A program made the position numbers and the translations under genes. Source: G963677325 sp963677325 (lineage in GTDB: Bacteria; Bacteroidota; Bacteroidia; Bacteroidales; Prolixibacteraceae). From it: DNA of 64,000 nucleotides. Location of the stretch: NCBI GenBank assembly GCA_963677325.2, contig CAXXGM010000008.1:310001-374000 (forward strand). The letters are read 5' to 3'. Every line of letters starts with the position of its first letter. The stretch's first letter is position 1. This document shows, piece after piece, positions 10,708 through 19,915 of this stretch. A model generated the notes under the pieces. The model was not told the origin of the DNA and did no database searches. It saw only the letters and a list, made by a program, of their open reading frames with translations.

Positions 10708-11048
10708 CGTGTACGACAAAATTCCCTTTTTTCTGAATTAGGCAGCTTTGAAGGAATTACTGCAAATACGGTCATCAGCCAAAAACCTTATTTACAATTG
10801 ATTATTTAACCTTAGTAACAAAGTAACAAACATATGACCAGACTTTATTACCTTATTTTTGGATGTATCGTTTGACCTATGTTCTCCTGATATTAGTAGT
10901 AATCTTAAGTAGGTACAAAAAACAAAATTAATAATGTAATAAGGTCTGGTTATTTATTCACATCCACTGTTACTAAGGTTGGGAATAAAGGCAAATAAGG
11001 TTAGTTGTTGTCCCATGTTTTTCAATAGGGGAATTTTGTCGTACACCC
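10708..11048. mobile_element. 341-bp MITE with GTGTACGAC ends and 8-bp target duplication
   Basis: Terminal inverted repeats of about 20 bp: left GCGTGTACGACAAAATTCCC, right end the complement of GGGTGTACGACAAAATTCCC. The flanks are an 8-bp direct duplication GCCTAAAG at 10700-10707 and 11049-11056. It contains no open frame of note. Inside lies the AACCTTAGTA ... TACTAAGGTT palindromic core also found in other repeats. It interrupts a degenerate copy of the F3 repeat, whose right end follows at 11057-11107. Eight-base duplications and ends beginning GG resemble the IS1595 group, but I assign it only tentatively. Confidence 0.8.
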
Positions 11049-11292
11049 GCCTAAAGCCTAAACTCCTTCAGTCTAAAATACGACATTATATTCATGGCAT
11101 TACTTAATCAACGTGAGTTCGATCTATGTAATGGATAGCCTAATCTGTCGAAAACACCTAAGTAGTCGTTAAGCATTAAAATCCAGCCTCGCACAAATAA
11201 CAGACACATTCAACCCCTTCGGGGCTGGGGGTGTACAGACCATCATACACCCCCAACTTCATTGGGGGTTATTCACATTTACTCCCTTCGGG

Positions 11293-12730
11293 CAATGTCA
11301 TTAAGTTAAGGATTTTAATATGCTGGTTTGTAATTTGCATAAGTTTTGTGTTTGGATTTAGACTGCTTATTTTTAATAATTCTCGGGAATGATCGGTTAA
11401 TTCTTATAGGGATCTGATCTTTTATAAAATGGTTGTTTAGAAGTTGAAGGATGTCTGCTGGTTCGTGTATAATGAATAAGCTTACGAGATGTATCTTCAA
11501 TTTTCCATATGATTTGTTTCGATTTACTTTCATTGGGTATTTCCTTTTACACTGCATATTTTCAATGGTTTGCTGAGCTTCCTTTATAAGAATAGAGTGC
11601 AAGTTGGTGATGAAAACTGTTGCATAGAAATCCTGCAATACCGAATATTGGGTAAGACCACTGAAGGATTCAAGCTGCAAGATATTTTTCTGAACCGAGA
11701 TATTGGTTTCGACGCCCCATCGTCTAAAGTATAGTTCTTTAAACTCAGAATTTGAATGACCTTCTTCTTCCCATAAATTTGTCATCAACACTTCAACAGA
11801 ATTATCTAACTCTACCCTTACCAGCCTCACTTTCAAAAGAGTGTCCCGATTGACAATATATCCGCTTTTGTAAAGTCCTTTGATAGCGGCAGGGGTAGTT
11901 CTAAGATAGACCACATCACTTTGAGCTCCGCTTTTTATAAAAGTTCGAATGATATTTTGTGTTTCCTTGGCCCTTATGACAAATTTAATTTCCTTCTCCT
12001 GCCACAAGTGCAAGGCAGCCATTTTGAAATTGCAAAAGTTCCGATCATAAATCATCACCATATCCTCCTCCAGGCAATCAATGGCAGAATAAGCCATGTT
12101 TAATTCCCCAAAGCGATAAGGGGCAATTTTCGCATGTAATATTAGTTCATTCAATACGTCGTAACAGTAATAAGCTTTGGCTTGAACAAACGTTCCTATC
12201 TGATTGCTCTGTCCTCCAAAATATTCTTCAAGAGCGGGTTTATTTATCAGACTTATGTTGGACCCGTCTGCAGCCACTAAACGATAACCTTTCCATCGCT
12301 TCACGTTTGACTCATAATAATGGTAAAATAGTTTAGACAAAAACTTGTTCCACACTTCAAAAAAGAAGGAATCGAGTTTCATTCTTTGTTGCGAAAATGC
12401 GCTCACAGTGCAGCTTGTGTTAAGGTTTATCTCCTCAAAAAAATTGTCTATTTCAAAGCTGAGGGTTTTCTTACATAATTTGGCAATCAATAGAACTAAA
12501 CGATTAAAAGGTAGTTTTCTTTCCCTTGTAAAAGCATTTTTTTGAGTAGCAAACTTTTCTAAAATATCAGGAGATTCGTTTACAATTGAAAGAAACGCCT
12601 TTAACTCTTCAATAATTTTTACATTTGCATCTAACATGGGGACTTAGGATTTAATTTTTGTGTTGCAACTTCAAAATTAAGATCTTTGTCCTCTGTTTTT
12701 TATCAATTAATCCTTAACTTAATGACATTG
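11293..12730 (-). mobile_element. IS4-family insertion sequence, complete, 1438 bp
   Basis: Perfect 22-bp terminal inverted repeats, CAATGTCATTAAGTTAAGGA on the left and its complement on the right, bracket one transposase gene. The target duplication is CCCTTCGGG (11284-11292 and 12731-12739), 9 bp, which fits the IS4 superfamily. With intact ends, intact duplication and intact transposase this is probably a recent and still competent copy. Confidence 0.93.
11315..12637 (-). CDS. IS4-family DDE transposase
   Basis: 440-residue transposase that fills the IS. The catalytic triad can be read as D in VAADGSNI (near residue 123), D in VMIYDRNF (near 198) and E in YFRRWGVETNISVQK (near 315). The last fits the YREK signature Y-(2)-R-(3)-E-(6)-K exactly, which defines the IS4 group. 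The C terminus is basic, as expected for DNA binding. The frame is uninterrupted from ATG at 12637. The stop lies 22 bases from the left end of the element. Confidence 0.95.
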   Translation of the reverse strand: MLDANVKIIEELKAFLSIVNESPDILEKFATQKNAFTRERKLPFNRLVLLIAKLCKKTLSFEIDNFFEEINLNTSCTVSAFSQQRMKLDSFFFEVWNKFLSKLFYHYYESNVKRWKGYRLVAADGSNISLINKPALEEYFGGQSNQIGTFVQAKAYYCYDVLNELILHAKIAPYRFGELNMAYSAIDCLEEDMVMIYDRNFCNFKMAALHLWQEKEIKFVIRAKETQNIIRTFIKSGAQSDVVYLRTTPAAIKGLYKSGYIVNRDTLLKVRLVRVELDNSVEVLMTNLWEEEGHSNSEFKELYFRRWGVETNISVQKNILQLESFSGLTQYSVLQDFYATVFITNLHSILIKEAQQTIENMQCKRKYPMKVNRNKSYGKLKIHLVSLFIIHEPADILQLLNNHFIKDQIPIRINRSFPRIIKNKQSKSKHKTYANYKPAY

Positions 12731-13246
12731 CCCTTCGGGAGAAGGTCTTAGTCTTGAAAACCAAACTGTCTCCCTCTGCCCGAAGGGCTAAATGTAAATA
12801 ACCTCCGGTGGAGCCGGAGGCAGGAAATGCATCCTCTCCCCTCAGCCCCGCAGGGGTTGAATGTGTGATCTACAGCATAACCGGGGGATGTTACATAAGA
12901 GAAAATGGTAATACAACTCGTCCCAACCTTATTACCTGATTTTTGTTTTTCAATTTATCCGACCGAATTAGGTTAATTAGGTAGAATATCTGAGGGTATT
13001 CAATTTTTTCTACTTAGGTGTTTTCCACCAGATTAGTTACTGAAACAAAATTAGCACTCAACCAACCAGGCATTACTTTATCTATTGTTTAGATCGAACT
13101 CACGTTAATCAGCATATTTTAATAATAAATTTTTATTTATGAGCGTATTGCACTTGACAGTGTACTATGAAACATAGTAACTTGTATTATCGTTCAAATT
13201 ATTGTTTAAGAGTGGTCAAATTATTATTAATTTAAAATTATTGTCA

Positions 13247-13807
13247 ATGAGAAAGTTAATGTTTCTTAAGATTTTTATCTTATTGGCTGTTTTCCCGGGG
13301 TGGCTTTTTGCCCAGATCCAGGAGATTCAGTTGGAACCAGTAGAAATTGAGGTTACTTTGGATAAAGTACCCCCGGCTGTAAAAGCGGCAGTTGTTAATG
13401 ATTTTGGCGAGGAGCACCAACCCGTGGTTTGGGCTAATTCTCACAGTAAATTCAGCACCTATGGATGGGAACAAGATGTCAACCCGGATAATATGGATAT
13501 AAATTATTACACGATCCATACCCATAAATCAAATGGCAGTTATTTAGAGGCTGTATATACTCCTGACGGAAAACTTCAACGATCAAGGGAAGAAATTAAA
13601 AATTTTGTGCCTCCCCAGGCAATCATGGCAAGTCTTGCAAAAAGCGACTATAAGGACTGGAAAATAAACAAAAATGTTCTTGTAATAAAAGCGGTTGAAG
13701 GAAAAGCGACTAAAGAACATTATGCTTTTAAATTGGAAAAGGGAAAAGATAAGAAAACCGTTTATTTTGATAAGGATGGCAACATGCTGATGAATAAGCC
13801 CAAATGA
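13247..13807 (+). CDS. Exported PepSY-like domain protein
   Basis: 186 residues beginning with a signal peptide (MRKLMFLKIFILLAVFPGWL, cleavage near FAQ). The mature part has two repeats of a PepSY-like pattern, VPPAVKAAVVNDFG and VPPQAIMASLAKSDYKDWKI, each followed by strand-rich sequence ending in DKDGNML. Such periplasmic proteins occur widely in Bacteroidota and have no settled function. An in-frame ATG 45 bases upstream was rejected because the signal peptide begins at 13247. The gene stands alone between repeat elements and has its own terminator. Confidence 0.7.
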   Translation: MRKLMFLKIFILLAVFPGWLFAQIQEIQLEPVEIEVTLDKVPPAVKAAVVNDFGEEHQPVVWANSHSKFSTYGWEQDVNPDNMDINYYTIHTHKSNGSYLEAVYTPDGKLQRSREEIKNFVPPQAIMASLAKSDYKDWKINKNVLVIKAVEGKATKEHYAFKLEKGKDKKTVYFDKDGNMLMNKPK

Positions 13808-13820
13808 TAGTTTTTTTAAT

Positions 13821-13862
13821 AAAAAGAGCCATTGGATCATATTCGTCCAATGGCTTTTCTAT
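13821..13862 (+). terminator. Rho-independent terminator of the PepSY-like gene
   Basis: Stem AGCCATTGGA / TCCAATGGCT with A-rich 5' side and T-rich 3' side, starting 14 bases after the stop codon. The next F1 MITE begins at 13865, immediately after it. Confidence 0.8.
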
Positions 13863-13864
13863 TT

Positions 13865-14101
13865 AACGTGAGTTCGATCTAAGTAATGGATAACCTAATC
13901 TGTCAAAAACACCTCAGTAGAAATGGTCGAGAGAGAAAAATCGACCTCATTACCTGATTAAATCAGGTAATGAGGTCGGTGAAAAGGTAAAATCAATCCC
14001 ATCTACTAAGGTGTCTTTTTTTAGATTAGGTTATCGAAAACAACATTAGCGCTCAAACAATCACGCATTACCTTATCCATTACTCAGATCGAACTCACGT
14101 T
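13865..14101. mobile_element. F1 MITE copy a, complete, 237 bp
   Basis: Termini AACGTGAGTTCGATCTAAGT and the complement ACTCAGATCGAACTCACGTT. Flanked by ATTT on both sides, a probable 4-bp target duplication. The interior is one long palindrome: GATAACCTAATCT ... ACACCTCAGTAGA, a central hairpin CCTCATTACCTGATT/AATCAGGTAATGAGG, then TCTACTAAGGTGT ... AGATTAGGTTATC. No coding capacity. The other F1 copies are at 11110-13106, 36417, 42956-43178 and 44966-45199. Confidence 0.85.
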
Positions 14102-14320
14102 ATTTGGGATGATTTAAAATTTTCCTGCAAATAAATTGGATTATTGCTTCGTCCTGTTTAATGTTTTTCCTGAATCCCTTTTGAAGGGCAAACATCTTAA
14201 GGACTGTTATAGCTGCTTCGTCTCCCTTGTCCCCTAACCTGCCTCCTGACCTGCGATTTGTTCTTTTGTTGATAGGGTATGAAATATTTAATCGGTAAGA
14301 GAGAGTCCGGCTTACCGAAG
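14101..14320 (-). pseudogene. C-terminal remnant of an unidentified gene truncated at an F1 MITE
   Basis: On the minus strand a frame without stops runs from about 14320 to a TAA at 14103-14101. It reads RLGDKGDEAAITVLKMFALQ and continues to ICRKILNHPK, which looks protein-like, but there is no start codon, and an in-frame stop lies just upstream. The final TAA is formed at the edge of the F1 MITE (AAATAACGTGAG). I do not recognise the family. The rest of the gap to 14646 shows nothing I can name. Confidence 0.3.
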
Positions 14321-14646
14321 TTTATTTTTTATTTCAGTAATTCTTAAAAGGTTTGCTAAACCGCGCCAGCGAAGGTGAATTATACTTTTATTTGAATGTG
14401 TGTATTCCGCTGCAACAGGAATTGCCTCAAAATTCTTCCGCCTAGCGCTTGCGGTATTGTAGAAAACAGGATTCCCTCAAACCCGGATAGATTTTTCCCT
14501 TTTTGCGGTAAAGGCGCAAAACTAAAAGACTTTTAATAATTCAATGACGAATTTTTTATCGTGGTAGTCTGTTTACTCTTCACAATTTATTCCCAAACCA
14601 TGATACTATAATTCTTTTTTATTATGTTTGTCTGTATCTAAAAACA

Positions 14647-14958
14647 ATGATCACCAAAAGCTTGCTGACCAAAAATAAAACCTGCTTAATGACCATCGAT
14701 CAATACATCCAGAATATCAACGCTGCACACCACGGTGGCGGATCAGTTTACATCAACGACAATCAATATTTTGCCGACGTCCCCCTCTCAGCCTGGAACT
14801 TCTACATCGGCGGCTATCAACCCGCCCAAAAATGGCTCAAAGACCGCAAAGGTCGTACCCTCTGCTTTGAAGACATCCTCCATTACCAAAAAATCATCGT
14901 CGCGTTAGCGGAGACAGGAAGAATAATGAGTGAAATAGACAACGTTGAAATTGAATAA
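14647..14958 (+). pseudogene. C-terminal fragment of an adenine-specific DNA methyltransferase (type ISP/IIG-like)
   Basis: 103 residues. The block VPLSAWNFYIGGYQPAQKW followed by LKDRKGRTLCFEDILHYQKI is the familiar C-terminal end of type ISP/IIG restriction-modification and related N6-adenine methyltransferase proteins. None of the methyltransferase (NPPY) or nuclease motifs is present, and the 120 bases upstream do not continue the protein. It is therefore a 3' remnant of a restriction system, although the fragment keeps a start codon and may still be translated. It is the first gene of the defence island and lies 11 bases ahead of the next gene. Confidence 0.6.
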
Positions 14959-14969
14959 AATAGATATTA

Positions 14970-15488
14970 ATGAAGAAAAATTATTTGTATTCTTTGATTG
15001 CTGGAATTAGTACTTCTGTAATTGGTTCATTTATTTATGATTTATGGAAATCAAAGCCTTTTTTATCAACGTTAGGTGAAATTGTTAAAGCAATATGGAA
15101 TTTTATTGCATTAATACTGAATTATGAAGTAAAAGTATGGTGGTTTTTGATGGCTATTTTTATTCTTATAGGGATAATTTATTTGATTCTTAAATTTAAT
15201 GCAGAGGTAAATAGTATTCCAAAATTTACTGATTACAAAGAAGATCGGTTTAAAAATTGGAGGTGGACTTGGGATTGGAAATTAAACAAAAGAACTAATA
15301 AATGGAATGTTACAGATTTAACACCATATTGTCCAAAATGCGAAACAATTTTATTGGATAACTCAACAATGTTTGACTCGATATATGAATGTCCAAATTG
15401 CGATTTCAGTACTGGTAGATATAATCAACCTTCTGAAAATATCCGCCATATAGAAGCATTAATAATCGATAAATCGAATAAAATATGA
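14970..15488 (+). CDS. Two-pass membrane protein with a C-terminal zinc ribbon
   Basis: 172 residues. Two hydrophobic segments (YLYSLIAGISTSVIGSFIYD near residue 5 and VWWFLMAIFILIGIIYLILK near residue 55) are followed by a basic, Trp-rich stretch and a zinc ribbon with CPKC and CPNC knuckles separated by about 16 residues. No known family recognised. It overlaps the AbiH gene by four bases (ATGA), so the two are translationally coupled. A membrane-anchored partner of AbiH is a reasonable inference, untested. Confidence 0.6.
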   Translation: MKKNYLYSLIAGISTSVIGSFIYDLWKSKPFLSTLGEIVKAIWNFIALILNYEVKVWWFLMAIFILIGIIYLILKFNAEVNSIPKFTDYKEDRFKNWRWTWDWKLNKRTNKWNVTDLTPYCPKCETILLDNSTMFDSIYECPNCDFSTGRYNQPSENIRHIEALIIDKSNKI

Positions 15489-16561
15489 ATAAACTAATTC
15501 TAATTGGCAATGGCTTTGATTTAGCTCATGGTTTAAAAACGAGTTACTATGATTTTTTACTATGGTATCTGAAAAATTCTCTTAACAAATTACACAGTAG
15601 AATCGAGTATGAAGATGAACTCATAATCTTGAAAAGCAACCAAATGCATTCAGGATTTGATCTTAAGTCGCCAGATCAATTCAAAGATTATCTGAAGCAT
15701 TTTAATATTAGGTGTCAACACAAAAATAAATTTTTAGAAAATTTAATTGAACAAACAATTCAATATAGATGGGTAGATATAGAAAATCAATACTATTTGT
15801 CTTTAATTAAGATTTATAAAATACTTGAAAAAAATAATGTCGAAAATTCGGATTTTGTAAATAGTAAACTAAGAGAATTAAACGATTCTTTTGATCCAAT
15901 TAGAATAAAACTTGAAGAGTATTTAAAAACAATGAACAATAAATTAAACTCTGAAAATCCTGAAATCTCTGGACATTTAAATCATGATTTAAATACTGGA
16001 TATGACACAAAAAAAAGTGACGAAAATCTATTTCTAAATTTTAATTATACATCAACCATTGAACTGTACAAAGGTAATTTCTTTCATGATACTCAATTTC
16101 AGGTTAATCATATACATGGCAGATTAAATGATATAAATAATCCAATCATTTTCGGATATGGGGACGAAAAGGATGTCTATTTTGAAAAAATAGAGAGGCT
16201 AAACAATAACGAATTTTTAAAGAATATAAAATCTTTCAATTATTTAAAAGCAAGAAACTACCAGAATTTTTTAAGGTTTATCGAATCCAATCCATATGAT
16301 GTTTGCATTATGGGACATTCATGTGGACTATCTGATAGAATTTTGCTACAAACTATATTTGAGCATCCTAATTGTCGATATATTAAAATCTTCTATTATC
16401 AGAAATCGAAAGATGAGAATGATTTCACAGAAAAGACACAAGAAATATCAAGACATTTTAGCGATAAAAAGAAGATGAGGGAAAAAATAATCAATTTTCA
16501 GGATTGTGTTCCATTAACAACTTATCAAACAAAAGAGGTGGACGCTTTTAACAGCAATTGA
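15485..16561 (+). CDS. abiH: AbiH-family abortive infection protein
   Basis: 358 residues. The N terminus LILIGNGFDLAHGLKTSYYD is the AbiH signature. Further blocks typical of the family follow: LNFNYTSTIELY near residue 185, VNHIHGRL near residue 204, PIIFGYGDE near residue 220, and IMGHSCGLSDRI near residue 275. AbiH was described as a lactococcal plasmid-borne phage abortive infection protein; its biochemical activity is not settled. Overlap with the upstream membrane protein suggests one transcript. The DNA is very AT-rich compared with the housekeeping genes, as expected for a horizontally acquired defence gene. Confidence 0.88.
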   Translation: MNKLILIGNGFDLAHGLKTSYYDFLLWYLKNSLNKLHSRIEYEDELIILKSNQMHSGFDLKSPDQFKDYLKHFNIRCQHKNKFLENLIEQTIQYRWVDIENQYYLSLIKIYKILEKNNVENSDFVNSKLRELNDSFDPIRIKLEEYLKTMNNKLNSENPEISGHLNHDLNTGYDTKKSDENLFLNFNYTSTIELYKGNFFHDTQFQVNHIHGRLNDINNPIIFGYGDEKDVYFEKIERLNNNEFLKNIKSFNYLKARNYQNFLRFIESNPYDVCIMGHSCGLSDRILLQTIFEHPNCRYIKIFYYQKSKDENDFTEKTQEISRHFSDKKKMREKIINFQDCVPLTTYQTKEVDAFNSN

Positions 16562-16594
16562 CCAATTTTTAATAAAAAGGGATCAAGATCTCAA

Positions 16595-17520
16595 ATGAGA
16601 ATAGATGAAAAGTATTTAGATATTATTGATAGAGAAGGTGATTATAACTTAATTTATTCTGAAACTTTCAGGACTGAGTTAGGGATAAGGGCCATCGGGT
16701 CAACATATCATGATCATTCTGCTGACAGTACTACATTCGATACTATTTTTCAAATAAAGGATAATATTGAGTATAGATTATTTTCTGCAGCACATCAATA
16801 TCTTATATTTCTAAGAGAAATGGGGTTGGCTGAAAAGTACTTGCAAAAACAATACACAGAGAATCCAAGATATGTTGACCAGAACACTTTTCCGGGTAAT
16901 CCTTTTTTTGACAAAGTAGAAACTGAATTGTCTTCTATTTTTGACAGTATTATCTTCCATTTATCTTCTGTGTTTGACTATCTAAGTCATATATATGTTT
17001 TATGTATTTCCCAAACAAAGAGAACACCCTCTATTGGACCAAATTAAGCAAAAAAGTTAGAGGTGATTGGAAAGGTAAGTATGAATTTTGCTCAGCTTTC
17101 GATCAGGTCGACAGGAGATTTGTTGGTCACTTGTATAACTACCGTTCAAGATTACTACACAATAAAAGAGATAAACACGAATTTTCAGGCTTTCTAAAAT
17201 CCCACAATTTTGAAGTTAGATTATTGATTTCTTGTTCAGACGTTTCTCTTAAACATTTTTCACTGATTTCTGAGGAAAACATCGAAAACAAAATCATTAC
17301 ATTGTGCTATTTATCTTCGTGGTTGATAAAACGTACATTCATAGAAATTGAGAGTATATTGGATTCGATAAAAATTGATTTTGAAAAAGATTCAAAATAT
17401 TTTGAGAAATTGGGGAAGAAAATAGCTAAAAATGAACTTGCATTTGCAAGTTTTAATCAAAAATCAAAATCACTTGAACCTGCCTCAAGCTTGCTTTGGA
17501 AAAAATATAAGAAAATTTAA
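16595..17520 (+). CDS. HEPN-like protein, split by one frameshift
   Basis: Two overlapping frames (16595-17047 and 17002-17520) read as one protein of about 308 residues if one base is missing in the GTTTTATG stretch near 17000. The N-terminal half is helical, with SSIFDSIIFHLSSVFDYLSH. The C-terminal half carries YNYRSRLLHNKRD, which fits the R-X4-H motif of HEPN ribonucleases. I know no closer family. It lies 33 bases after AbiH and 52 bases before the next defence gene. The break may be a sequencing error, a real inactivation, or a translational shift; it sits in a run of four T. Confidence 0.5.
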
Positions 17521-17572
17521 GACGAATATATAGTTATTAAATTATCATTCAACTAAAATAAAAAAAATAATT

Positions 17573-18532
17573 ATGAAAGTTTGTCCAATAACTGAATTGC
17601 CCACTAAAGATTTTATTGATGCTGGTGATGTATATCAATACTACATAGAGTATGAGAATGAAGAATTTCAAATTACTATAGGTTATACTTTTAAACAATT
17701 CAGTAAAACTGACTATTTTATTAATAACAGGCACTTCTTTGCTGGATCAATCTTAACTTATCAATTATTAGATGAAGAGAAAAATGGTATTAAAAAGTTT
17801 TCGCTCGGTCGTAATTGGAAAGAAAAACTTGCAAAAATTAATTACCCTAAAACTCCTAAAGACAAGCTTGATAATTTATTAAAAACTTTATATAAATACC
17901 AAAATTATGATGGAGAAACAGTTGATATCTATAACCAGGTACAAAAGCCAGCTTTTTGGTATAAACATTTTTTAAAAAATGATTTTGAGTGTTATTATTA
18001 TTTTAAACTTCTCCAGTCTCAAGAATTTATTGACATAGATTATGCCCCACCTTCAATATCCGAAATCCACAACATTCCAAATGAATATCAATTCACTTTG
18101 AAGGGTTTGAATTATTACCTTGAAATTCTGGAATCCGGTCGTTTATCTAATAAATGTTTTGTTGCAATGTCTTTTAGTAAAGAAATGGTATATATCAGAG
18201 AGGCAATTCGTGAAGCAATAAAAAATACAGGTTATGATACCGTCTTAGTAGATGAGCTACATATTGATAGCGATACCACAATCAATGATAAGATTATTGC
18301 CGAGTTAAAGGGAGCCAAATTTTGCATAGCGGATTTCACGGAACAAAAAGGTGGAGTCTATTTTGAAAGTGGGTTTGCTTTAGGACAAGGAAAACCTGTT
18401 ATTTATTGTTGTGCCGAAGCTGATTTTAAAGATTCTCATTTTGACACAAAACATTTTGCGCATATCTTATACAAAGAGCCTTCAGAGTTGAAAGAAGCTT
18501 TGATAAATAAAATAAATGCCTGGATAAAATAG
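17573..18532 (+). CDS. Nucleoside 2-deoxyribosyltransferase/TIR-like effector protein
   Basis: 319 residues. The N-terminal 190 residues are unassigned. The C-terminal domain begins NKCFVAMSFSKEMVYIREAI (near 193) and continues with a DSDTTINDKIIAEL helix, the strand CIADFTEQKGGVYFESGFAL and GQGKPVIYCC. This is the pattern of the nucleoside deoxyribosyltransferase-like/TIR-like fold common in defence proteins, with the E of YFESG as probable catalytic residue. It is expected to hydrolyse or bind a nucleotide such as NAD (inference from the family). Only five bases separate it from the ApeA-like gene, so the two form one unit. Confidence 0.7.
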   Translation: MKVCPITELPTKDFIDAGDVYQYYIEYENEEFQITIGYTFKQFSKTDYFINNRHFFAGSILTYQLLDEEKNGIKKFSLGRNWKEKLAKINYPKTPKDKLDNLLKTLYKYQNYDGETVDIYNQVQKPAFWYKHFLKNDFECYYYFKLLQSQEFIDIDYAPPSISEIHNIPNEYQFTLKGLNYYLEILESGRLSNKCFVAMSFSKEMVYIREAIREAIKNTGYDTVLVDELHIDSDTTINDKIIAELKGAKFCIADFTEQKGGVYFESGFALGQGKPVIYCCAEADFKDSHFDTKHFAHILYKEPSELKEALINKINAWIK

Positions 18533-18537
18533 ATGTA

Positions 18538-19833
18538 ATGGAGGAAATACAAGAGTTTACCGGAATTTGGTATTTACCTGACAAGCAAGATAATCCTGTT
18601 GCAGGAATGTTACATTACAATAAAAAAGAAAAAATTCTTTTGGAGCTTATTGGAAGTCTGTTTCATGAAGATAATCCAGTAAAAGTATTTTTTGATGATG
18701 AATCTGATTACCAACCAATCATTTATGGAGAATCTTCAGATGGAAAAAAAATGACACTGGTAAACTGCAATAAAGGGGCACAATCTTATAATTTTTCCAG
18801 CAGATTCCCTTTGACAAGTTTTAATTGCCAATATATTATTGTAGGTACACATTTAATAGATAAAAATCAAAGATGCTTCAACAGAATCAACGTTATAATC
18901 CCTGAACTGTCACAATGGATTTATCCTTCTTTAATTGAGAAAAAGATTTTTTTTGATAATGAAAAGCTATCAAAATATGAAATAAATATTCCACTTGAGC
19001 AAAAAATCCTCAAAGAAGTTGAGTTAAATGATCATTTCAAATTGATATTAAAAAGTGGTTGTAATTTTAAAGAAAGCAATGATCAGAGAGATTTGAAAGT
19101 CAACCAATATACTTATTTCCAAGTGGAGACTATAGACGAAAAAAGTGCTTTTCCCGATTTTCTTGAACAGGCATATCTTTTCATTCATTTTTTATCGTTA
19201 GCCTCTTTAACTGCTCAATCCCCTACAGAGATTTATTTATTTAATAATGATGATTTTCAAGCTTTTAATAATGAAAAGCATTTCAATGCTATTGAAATAT
19301 TATCCATAAATCGGTTTGAAGAATCAAATAAAGAAAAAGCAATCCTCTTATTCAGATATAATAAAATAGAAAACGAATTTCCTGAAATTATCAAAAAATG
19401 GTATTCTCTGAGCAAAGAATTGGCTCCAATCAGGAATCATTTATTAAATAGTATTCAAAAGAAGACAACATTTACAAGCCTGGATTTTTTAATCGTTGTT
19501 CAAGCTTTAGAAGGATACCATACAAGATTTGTGAAATTTCAAAAAAAAGGTAGAATATATTTAAGAGAACGATTAGAACATTTAATTCAATTATATTCTC
19601 CGGAAATTCAAAAAATAAAAGATATCGATTTTAATATTCAAAAAGTTGTAGATTCAAGAGATTATTTCTCACATTTTTTCCCAAGAAGTGAAAAGACTAA
19701 CATAGTGGATGGTTTGGAATTATTTGAATTGACAAAAAAATTGAAGCTGTTACTTATTTGTTGCGTTCTTGATTTAGTAGGTTTCAGTAAGCAAAAAATA
19801 AACGAAATAGTAAAATCTAATCCGAATTTGTAA
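18538..19833 (+). CDS. apeA: ApeA-like HEPN anti-phage protein
   Basis: 431 residues. The N-terminal region (GIWYLPDKQDNPVAGML ... KILLELIGSL) resembles the ApeA N-terminal domain 1. The C-terminal third is helical and contains VVDSRDYFSHFFP near residue 373, an R-X4-H motif of HEPN ribonucleases in the position expected for ApeA. ApeA proteins are reported as single-gene anti-phage RNases that cleave tRNA; that this one does so is inference. It directly follows the deoxyribosyltransferase-like gene. A hairpin at 19916-19944 probably ends the operon. Confidence 0.75.
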   Translation: MEEIQEFTGIWYLPDKQDNPVAGMLHYNKKEKILLELIGSLFHEDNPVKVFFDDESDYQPIIYGESSDGKKMTLVNCNKGAQSYNFSSRFPLTSFNCQYIIVGTHLIDKNQRCFNRINVIIPELSQWIYPSLIEKKIFFDNEKLSKYEINIPLEQKILKEVELNDHFKLILKSGCNFKESNDQRDLKVNQYTYFQVETIDEKSAFPDFLEQAYLFIHFLSLASLTAQSPTEIYLFNNDDFQAFNNEKHFNAIEILSINRFEESNKEKAILLFRYNKIENEFPEIIKKWYSLSKELAPIRNHLLNSIQKKTTFTSLDFLIVVQALEGYHTRFVKFQKKGRIYLRERLEHLIQLYSPEIQKIKDIDFNIQKVVDSRDYFSHFFPRSEKTNIVDGLELFELTKKLKLLLICCVLDLVGFSKQKINEIVKSNPNL

Positions 19834-19915
19834 AATATTAAGGAGCTATAAGACTCCCTCGCTAGCGCGAATCTTATGATTCGTGCTTATGTCAAATAGT
19901 TCTAATCGACTTACT

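Larger units (their letters stand above)
11204..12866. repeat. Palindromic element with CACATTCAACCCC ends, split by the IS
   Basis: The left end ACACATTCAACCCCTTCGG and the right end, the complement of ACACATTCAACCCCTGCGG, form inverted repeats. Once the IS and its 9-bp duplication are removed the element is about 216 bp and contains further GC-rich palindromes (CACCCCCAACTTCATTGGGGG and CCTCCGGTGGAGCCGGAGG-like). These stand out from the AT-rich surroundings. No coding capacity; it may be a REP/MITE-type sequence. Confidence 0.6.
11110..13106. mobile_element. F1 MITE copy b, split by two younger insertions
   Basis: The ends AACGTGAGTTCGATCTA and its complement TAGATCGAACTCACGTT are those of the F1 family (compare 13865-14101). 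Between them the F1 interior is cut by a palindromic element (about 11204-12866), itself cut by an IS (11293-12730). Flanking bases AATC on both sides are consistent with a short target duplication. The remaining F1 sequence (about 334 bp) is longer and more divergent than the other F1 copies. Confidence 0.75.

Noticed and set aside
16595..17520. Programmed ribosomal frameshift
   Set aside because: The T-run is only four bases with no recognisable slippery heptamer or downstream structure; not claimed.
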